Positions 58,863 through 64,000 of a stretch of DNA of 64,000 nucleotides are shown here, piece by piece (the stretch's first letter is position 1; each line of letters starts with the position of its first letter). The position numbers and the translations under genes were made by a program. Location: NCBI GenBank assembly GCA_038496445.1, contig JALMLS010000213.1, positions 248,001 through 312,000 on the forward strand, given 5' to 3'. The DNA is from Trichosphaerium sp. ATCC 40318. Lineage: Eukaryota > Discosea > Flabellinia > Trichosidae. The notes beneath the pieces are model-generated. The model was given only the letters and a program-made list of their open reading frames with translations. It was not told the DNA's origin and made no database searches.

Positions 58863-59236
58863 CACGTGATAAAAAGAAAAATATCAAAATGATAAAAAAG
58901 ACCTACAGTCGTTTACATACTGTAGATTGTTGTAGTTTTGTCGAAAATAAAAGTCCTAGTCAAAAAAAAAAATTACTTCACGTGATTTTTAGATCATTCT
59001 GTACACGTGATACTTACTATTTAATTTTGCCACGTGGTCTCACATTACTACCATAATAAACAATAACAAGGGCGCCTGTACTGAAGTTATAAGTCCTTTG
59101 TAAGTCGCCACGAGTCAAAAAAGAAAAAAAAACAGATTGTTTTCATAACAAACACTATTCCTTACTCTTTAGGAGCAACACAACACTCCAAAAACAAACA
59201 TGCGTACAGCTAGAGATACAAGAATAATGTCACGTG
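58863..59236. promoter_or_regulatory. Cluster of CACGTG palindromes
   Basis: Five CACGTG sites lie at 58863, 58979, 59004, 59031 and 59231, immediately upstream of and into the next gene. CACGTG is the core E-box bound by bHLH factors such as Cbf1, USF or TFE types. Regulatory use is inferred from the clustering alone. Confidence 0.4.
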
Positions 59237-60126
59237 ATCCAGCGAAGAAGAACTCTTCACGGAAGAGAAAAAGGATGGAAGGCTTTTGGGTACTTACTAT
59301 TGATCCTTTTGAGCTAGTTTCTAAAGTTTAAGGCTCACACAACTCTTTTGATTATTAAAAGACCTTACAATACATCTAGCAACCCGATTCGAGTATGGGG
59401 ATGCCTGTACGTCTCCGACCAAAGTATGTGCACGCGATGCCCTATGCACGTGCGCAAATTATTGAAACATACACAATAGACGAAGAGTATCACTATCTCA
59501 CATCAGTGCCCGTTGGTGACATTAACAAGTACAGAAGGAGTAAGTCTGGCACAATACAAACACGCGCTTCGCATCAATTTTTTCAAGAACCAAGGTATAT
59601 GAGCGACGAGCCTGTGGCGCCTTCTATTATACTACCTTCGAGGCCACCTTGCGCTAGGAAAATTATCGTAAGCGGCATTATCGTAAATAATGACATAAAA
59701 GCACAAGAGGCACGAGAAAACGTCGTAGAGGAAAATGAGGATAAGATTAGAAAAAGTAATTTAAAATCTTATTCAAAAAAAAAAACAATGTGCATCGAAT
59801 TATTTAACCCAGAAGCTGGGTCACCTACACACGCTAGAAAAAAAATGAGACTCTCTGAGTCTAGAGAACTGATACAAAGTAATAGAGGATATACTCATGA
59901 GGAAGTTACAAGAGATAGAAGAGAAGCAGCAAACGCGCTTATCGAACTTTCTAATCGTGAAGAAAAATTCAATAACAAAGTGGATCTCGCGAAGGTTGAA
60001 TCATCTGCAAAGAGAGCACATGATAATTTGGTAGTATGCATTGCTTTACTAAATCGTGATATTGTTTTTCACAAGCACGATAAAGACAAAGCTAAAAAAA
60101 AGCCTGAAATTGTATACTTAAAATAA
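59200..60126 (+). CDS. Unknown basic protein, two exons
   Basis: The first exon reads MRTARDTRIMSRDPAKKNSS and RKRKRMEGFW, and an intron (about 59290-59384) joins QPDSSMGMPVRLRPKYVHAM. The long second exon contains SKKKTMCIELFNPEAGSPTH and a helical C-terminal part (ANALIELSNREEKFNNKVDL) and ends KKKPEIVYLK. Basic clusters suggest a nuclear protein. No domain is recognised. Confidence 0.5.
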
Positions 60127-60720
60127 ACAAAAAAAAAATAAGAAAAAGATGTGTCAAACTCTGTTTCCGACTAAACTTTTGTGACACCACGTGTTGTGTT
60201 TGAAATAAATGTGTCAACATCGAGCGAGCTATTATCGTTCGTAGCATCAGGTTGCTTACTCTAAAAAAGGTTAGGCTGTATGTACGATAGAAGATTAAGC
60301 GCGTTGATATTTGTATGCTGCTCAGCAGATTAGAGTGTTAACGGCTTTTGCTGGCTAACCGCTTAAGGGTTGCCTCTTAAGTAATTATAACCGTTCGCAA
60401 AAATAGAAGCGATAGTGTCAAAAGTATGAAGACGTAGTTGACATTGCAATCAGAGTATGATTTCAAAAAGTAGTAAACAACGGCAATGTAATGAACATTC
60501 CTTTGATTGTTAACATCAAGAGAGGATAGCGAACAACGATAACGATTTTGCTTATCAAATAAGTGCTAATTGTTACCCCAAAACTTAGAAAGCACCAGCT
60601 GAATTGGAAGCACGACACTTGCTTGAACTTAACATTTTATTTTTAACAAGGCTGGTCACTTACACTCTTAACAATGATTCACTGGTACAACGTTCGTATT
60701 CATCATACTTAATGGATTTT
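60127..60720. other. Convergent intergenic region
   Basis: About 590 bases between two stops. It contains CCACGTGTTG near 60190. No exon seen. Confidence 0.45.
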
Positions 60721-61511
60721 TTATCTACACAAACAACAGCTACAACATTTATAAAGACCAGCGCTTAGAGTTATGCTTGTGAACAGTAAAAACAATAAAA
60801 CAAGCCACAGTTTTGACTCAAAAATAAGCCGATCAACAGCACTTTTTTTTGCTCTTGACCTTTCACTTAGATATTTAATTATCTTGGTTGTATCCTTGCG
60901 CCAATCCAATATACTATCCACGCGGTTCGCTTCTGTATCTGCTTTCAACTGAATACCTCTAATTATTTCAGTCAAATCCTCAATCACAAGAGTTAGCCTT
61001 TCTATCTCTGATCTCTCAACTGGCGGCAAGCTTATCTTAAACTTGTGCCTCGTAGCTAACACAACAATAGAGAACGAGAAAACCAATTCTGAGTTCTGCG
61101 CAAAACAAAAAAATTAATACGCACGTGATTGAGCTTTATGATAATCTGACGTACCTGCTCTTCAACAAAAACACCATTCTCAGCACTTTCATTCAATTCT
61201 CCAAGAACTTGCTTGAAGACGACTTTGACGTCATCTAGAGAATTTATAACACCTGGTATAAGCTTCTTTGCTTGTTCTAGGGTTATATAATCTTCATGGG
61301 CTTTGTGAGTGCTAAAAACAAATTTTCAGATAAATCACGTGACAATTGTTTCCTTTCTTTCGTACTATTTGTTTTCAACGCGAAAAATAAGTCTATCGCC
61401 TAAATCTACTACAGTGATGACGTGGTCCGGTACTGAAGTACTGCGGTATTGTACAGAAGGATTTGAAGCGAAAACAATAGAAATTAACGTTAAAATGCAC
61501 AACAGACGCAT
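60721..61511 (-). CDS. Type I membrane protein with p24-like layout
   Basis: Signal peptide MRLLCILTLISIVFASNPSV, then VPDHVITVVDLGDRLIFRVE. Two introns join THKAHEDYITLEQAKKLIPG and LGELNESAENGVFVEEQ. A helical stretch with ERLTLVIEDLTEIIRGIQLK precedes a C-terminal membrane helix (LWLVLLFLLFTSITLSAGLY). The protein ends in a cysteine-rich tail, CCSCCLCR. Signal peptide, lumenal part, coiled coil, one helix and a short tail is the plan of p24/TMED cargo receptors. The GOLD domain is not recognisable, so this is only an analogy. The cysteine tail could be palmitoylated. Confidence 0.6.
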
Positions 61512-61765
61512 CAATCAAATTAAAAAAAACTAAATTGGAATTGAAAGTGACTTGAATGCTGGTCTCACTTAAACACTGGATAAAATCAGTTGCCTTTGTT
61601 ACCTTTACTTACATTCTACAGATACTATCGCTAAGTACCTGATTACACCAATCTGCCTATATTTAGCTGTGTTACACCTCAACTTTTATTGCTGAAACTC
61701 GCGCAGCAAAAAAGGGTATGCCAAACGCTTTGAAGTTGTACTACAAGGCTAAACGGCTAAAATAG

Positions 61766-62428
61766 ATGAATAGCTCAGTACCTGTGGGCGATTGCCACTT
61801 ATTTCGCCTTCCCATCGAAATACACCTCGATATCATTGATTTAGACCTTGATATGTATTTAAAATGGCCTTTGTTATCAAAACACAATGCAATGACAACA
61901 AGGTTTGATTGCGAACTGAAGAAACATGGCAAATGGCTAAAAATTATCAAAGAGCCATGTATGTTTCCACAACAAGGTCAACACTATATTAACGCACGTA
62001 CAAATGGAGCAAAAGGAGCGTCAGCCCCACCACGTGTTACTTCAAAGATACCACAAGTGCTATGTCAAGAACACTGGAAAAATGGTGAACTTGAAGGAGA
62101 CTATAGGCGATGGTATGAGCATGGCCAACAGCATGTTCATTGTACATATAGAAATGGTAAGCGACATGGAGAATACAAGGAATGGCATAAAAATGGTCAA
62201 TTGTTTATACAGTGTCAGTATGTCAATGATGAACGAAATGGAGAATGTAAGCAATGGTATGACAATGCCCAATTGTGGAAGCAGTATCATTACTTAAACG
62301 GTTTGAAACATGGAGATTATAAGTGTTGGTATTATAATGGACAAGTTTGGGTACATTGGGTTTATGCCAATGGCAAGTGTATTAAAGGAGGAGAACAGGA
62401 CGTTGACTATACATGTACAGTTTTGTAA
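61766..62428 (+). CDS. F-box-like/MORN-like repeat protein
   Basis: Intronless, 220 residues. The N-terminus MNSSVPVGDCHLFRLPIEIH has an F-box-like helix (RLPIEIHLDIIDLDLDMYLK). About five MORN-like units follow (GDYRRWYEHGQQHVHCTYRN and similar). A 26-residue insertion (EPCMFPQQGQHYINARTNGA region) is absent from its inverted relative at 62844-63944. The first 60 codons are nearly identical in DNA to that gene. Confidence 0.8.
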   Translation: MNSSVPVGDCHLFRLPIEIHLDIIDLDLDMYLKWPLLSKHNAMTTRFDCELKKHGKWLKIIKEPCMFPQQGQHYINARTNGAKGASAPPRVTSKIPQVLCQEHWKNGELEGDYRRWYEHGQQHVHCTYRNGKRHGEYKEWHKNGQLFIQCQYVNDERNGECKQWYDNAQLWKQYHYLNGLKHGDYKCWYYNGQVWVHWVYANGKCIKGGEQDVDYTCTVL

Positions 62429-62843
62429 AGAAAGTGGCCATTAAAGCCTTTTGCATAGCTGAACGCTAGACTTCCTTATAGTCCCTGTGGTTTACTGTTA
62501 GAACTCCTAGTTAGAACCAATAGATGCAGGCATAAGTTAGTGTTCCAAACCACTAGCCAGGTATTTAATATCTCTGAAATCGTTTTGTCATTTTTTTTTT
62601 GATTTTGTACAAAGAGTACACGTGATACAAAAAACAGTGTTTTTAGATAATTAAAGCCTTCGTACATTCCCACAAACTAGCAGACATTTCTTTAAGGTTT
62701 ACTAATTAACCGAACTGATACAATGACAGTTGTGCTTCTAGGAAGTCAGCCACATTGAAACAAAGAAGGATAAACAAAAAGTGTGGTTTTGTGGTCTGTA
62801 CAGAGGTGTCTATCGCTTTTTATTAGATCAAAACAGTGCGAAC
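62429..62843. other. Spacer between convergent MORN-like genes
   Basis: About 415 bases between the stops of the two inverted paralogues. No exon seen; one TACACGTGAT site near 62628. Confidence 0.5.
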
Positions 62844-63944
62844 TTATTGTATACTACACGACTTGTTTGGTTGATGGTTCAATGGATTGAACTCTTTTTC
62901 CACTCTACCATAATCAAAATAGAAGTGGTCATTTAACTTGCCATTTTCAAGCCACGTTTTAAGCTCTCCATGTAGCTCTCCATATACATAACAACATTGT
63001 TTAGATAATTGACCATTCTCAAACCAATGCTTACACTCTCCGTCAAGTTTATCATTAACATACCTACACTTTGTGACTAATCTCCCATTTGTTTGCCATT
63101 CCCTATACTCACCATCACGTTTACCATTTACATAACAACAAATATCCCGTATTTGACCACCCTGATACCAACGCTTGCACTCTCCTTCTAGTTTATCATT
63201 GACATACTGAAAATGGCAAAACAACTGACCATCCTCATACCACTCCTTACATGCTCCTTCACGTTTATCATTAGCATATTGACACTGTATATGTGATGTA
63301 CCATCTTCATACCACTGTCTATACTCACCATTTCGCTTACCTTGTACAAAATAGCACCTCAGTTCCATGTTACCTGACGAGGCATGCCAACGCTTGTACT
63401 CTCCTTCACGTTTTCCTTTCACGTAATTACAGTGTTCCTCTAATTGTCCATTTCTAAGCCAACTCTTATAATCCCCTTCTTCTTTACCTTGTTTGTGATA
63501 ACATAGCTTTCGTATATACCCATTATCATGCCAACACTTGTATTTTCCTTCAAGCAGACCATTGACAGAAACACACTTAATATAAAGTTTACCATTCGAG
63601 TGCCAATGCTTGTGTTCTCCCTCACGTAACCCATTGACATAGATACAATGTTCTATTAGTTGTCCATTGACATGCCACTTCTTATAATCGCCATCAAGTT
63701 GACCATGTTTCCAATGCTCTTGACATACAACTTTTGATTTGATGGGAGCATCTTTGTCAACTGTAATTTTTAGCCATTTGCCATGTTTCTTCAGTTCGCA
63801 ATCAAACCTTGTTGTCACTGCGTTGTGTTTTGATAAACAAGGCCACTTTGAATACAATTTACAGTCTAAATCAACGATATCGAGGTGTATTTCAATGGGA
63901 AGGCGAAATAAGTGGCAATCGCCCACAGGTACTGAGTTATTCAT
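62844..63944 (-). CDS. F-box-like/MORN-like repeat protein
   Basis: Intronless, 366 residues. N-terminus MNNSVPVGDCHLFRLPIEIH as in the neighbouring copy, then about 12 MORN-like units such as GEYKRWHASSGNMELRCYFV and GECKHWFENGQLSKQCCYVY. The end is basic-acidic (GRVEKEFNPLNHQPNKSCSI). With 61766-62428 it forms an inverted, tail-to-tail pair that clearly arose by duplication, with different numbers of repeats. An SCF-adaptor role is inferred from the F-box-like start only. Confidence 0.83.
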   Translation of the reverse strand: MNNSVPVGDCHLFRLPIEIHLDIVDLDCKLYSKWPCLSKHNAVTTRFDCELKKHGKWLKITVDKDAPIKSKVVCQEHWKHGQLDGDYKKWHVNGQLIEHCIYVNGLREGEHKHWHSNGKLYIKCVSVNGLLEGKYKCWHDNGYIRKLCYHKQGKEEGDYKSWLRNGQLEEHCNYVKGKREGEYKRWHASSGNMELRCYFVQGKRNGEYRQWYEDGTSHIQCQYANDKREGACKEWYEDGQLFCHFQYVNDKLEGECKRWYQGGQIRDICCYVNGKRDGEYREWQTNGRLVTKCRYVNDKLDGECKHWFENGQLSKQCCYVYGELHGELKTWLENGKLNDHFYFDYGRVEKEFNPLNHQPNKSCSIQ

Positions 63945-64000
63945 CTTATTAATCTGTATTTAGGTAAATAAATATTCAACTGTTATGATACAACAACTAC

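Overview
The window is nuclear DNA of a eukaryotic microbe. Most genes are broken into many short exons by introns of roughly 40-120 bases that end in T-rich tracts plus AG. The most frequent donor is GTACGT. TAA, TAG and TGA all act as stops and the DNA is AT-rich. The core gene set is eukaryotic: a retriever-type VPS35L, myotubularin, PTAR1, a Rab, a double PHD-finger protein, a COA1-like protein, an actin-like protein and a CH-domain protein. VPS35L and a multi-domain receptor kinase argue against a typical yeast or mould. I cannot name the lineage from sequence alone; an amoeboid or early opisthokont-type protist is only a guess. Nearly all gene models here were assembled by hand from splice sites and reading frames, so exact exon edges are provisional.

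Layout. 1-10.6 kb: a proline-rich CH-domain protein (5' end outside the window), a BTB/T1-like gene, and a DEP-domain/FAD oxidoreductase fusion carrying two tRNA genes inside its introns. 10.8-21.3 kb: an actin-like gene, an intronless MORN-like repeat gene, a receptor kinase, PTAR1 and a lysine-methyltransferase-like gene. 21.4-25.2 kb: a small unknown gene starting on top of a gluconokinase start, then a tandem-repeat protein ending in a PD-(D/E)XK-like nuclease. 25.2-31.3 kb: decayed coding fragments, COA1-like, a Rab with a broken partial copy, and an LRR pseudogene. 31.4-47.2 kb: three long minus-strand genes (VPS35L, PHD protein, myotubularin). 47.3-55.3 kb: a repeat-only relative of the nuclease gene, a single-exon LRR gene, poorly resolved ORFs and two F-box-like genes. 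55.5-64 kb: an unknown gene, an RNA-ligase-like gene with one frameshift, an unknown basic protein, a type I membrane protein, and two inverted, converging F-box/MORN-like genes.

Two gene classes are mixed. One is intron-dense housekeeping genes. The other is single-exon repeat genes (MORN-like, LRR, F-box-like) that are duplicated, inverted or pseudogenised within this one window. The second class, together with the modular repeat/nuclease pair, is where something undescribed is most likely. Across the window the palindrome CACGTG is strikingly frequent, often within introns or between genes.
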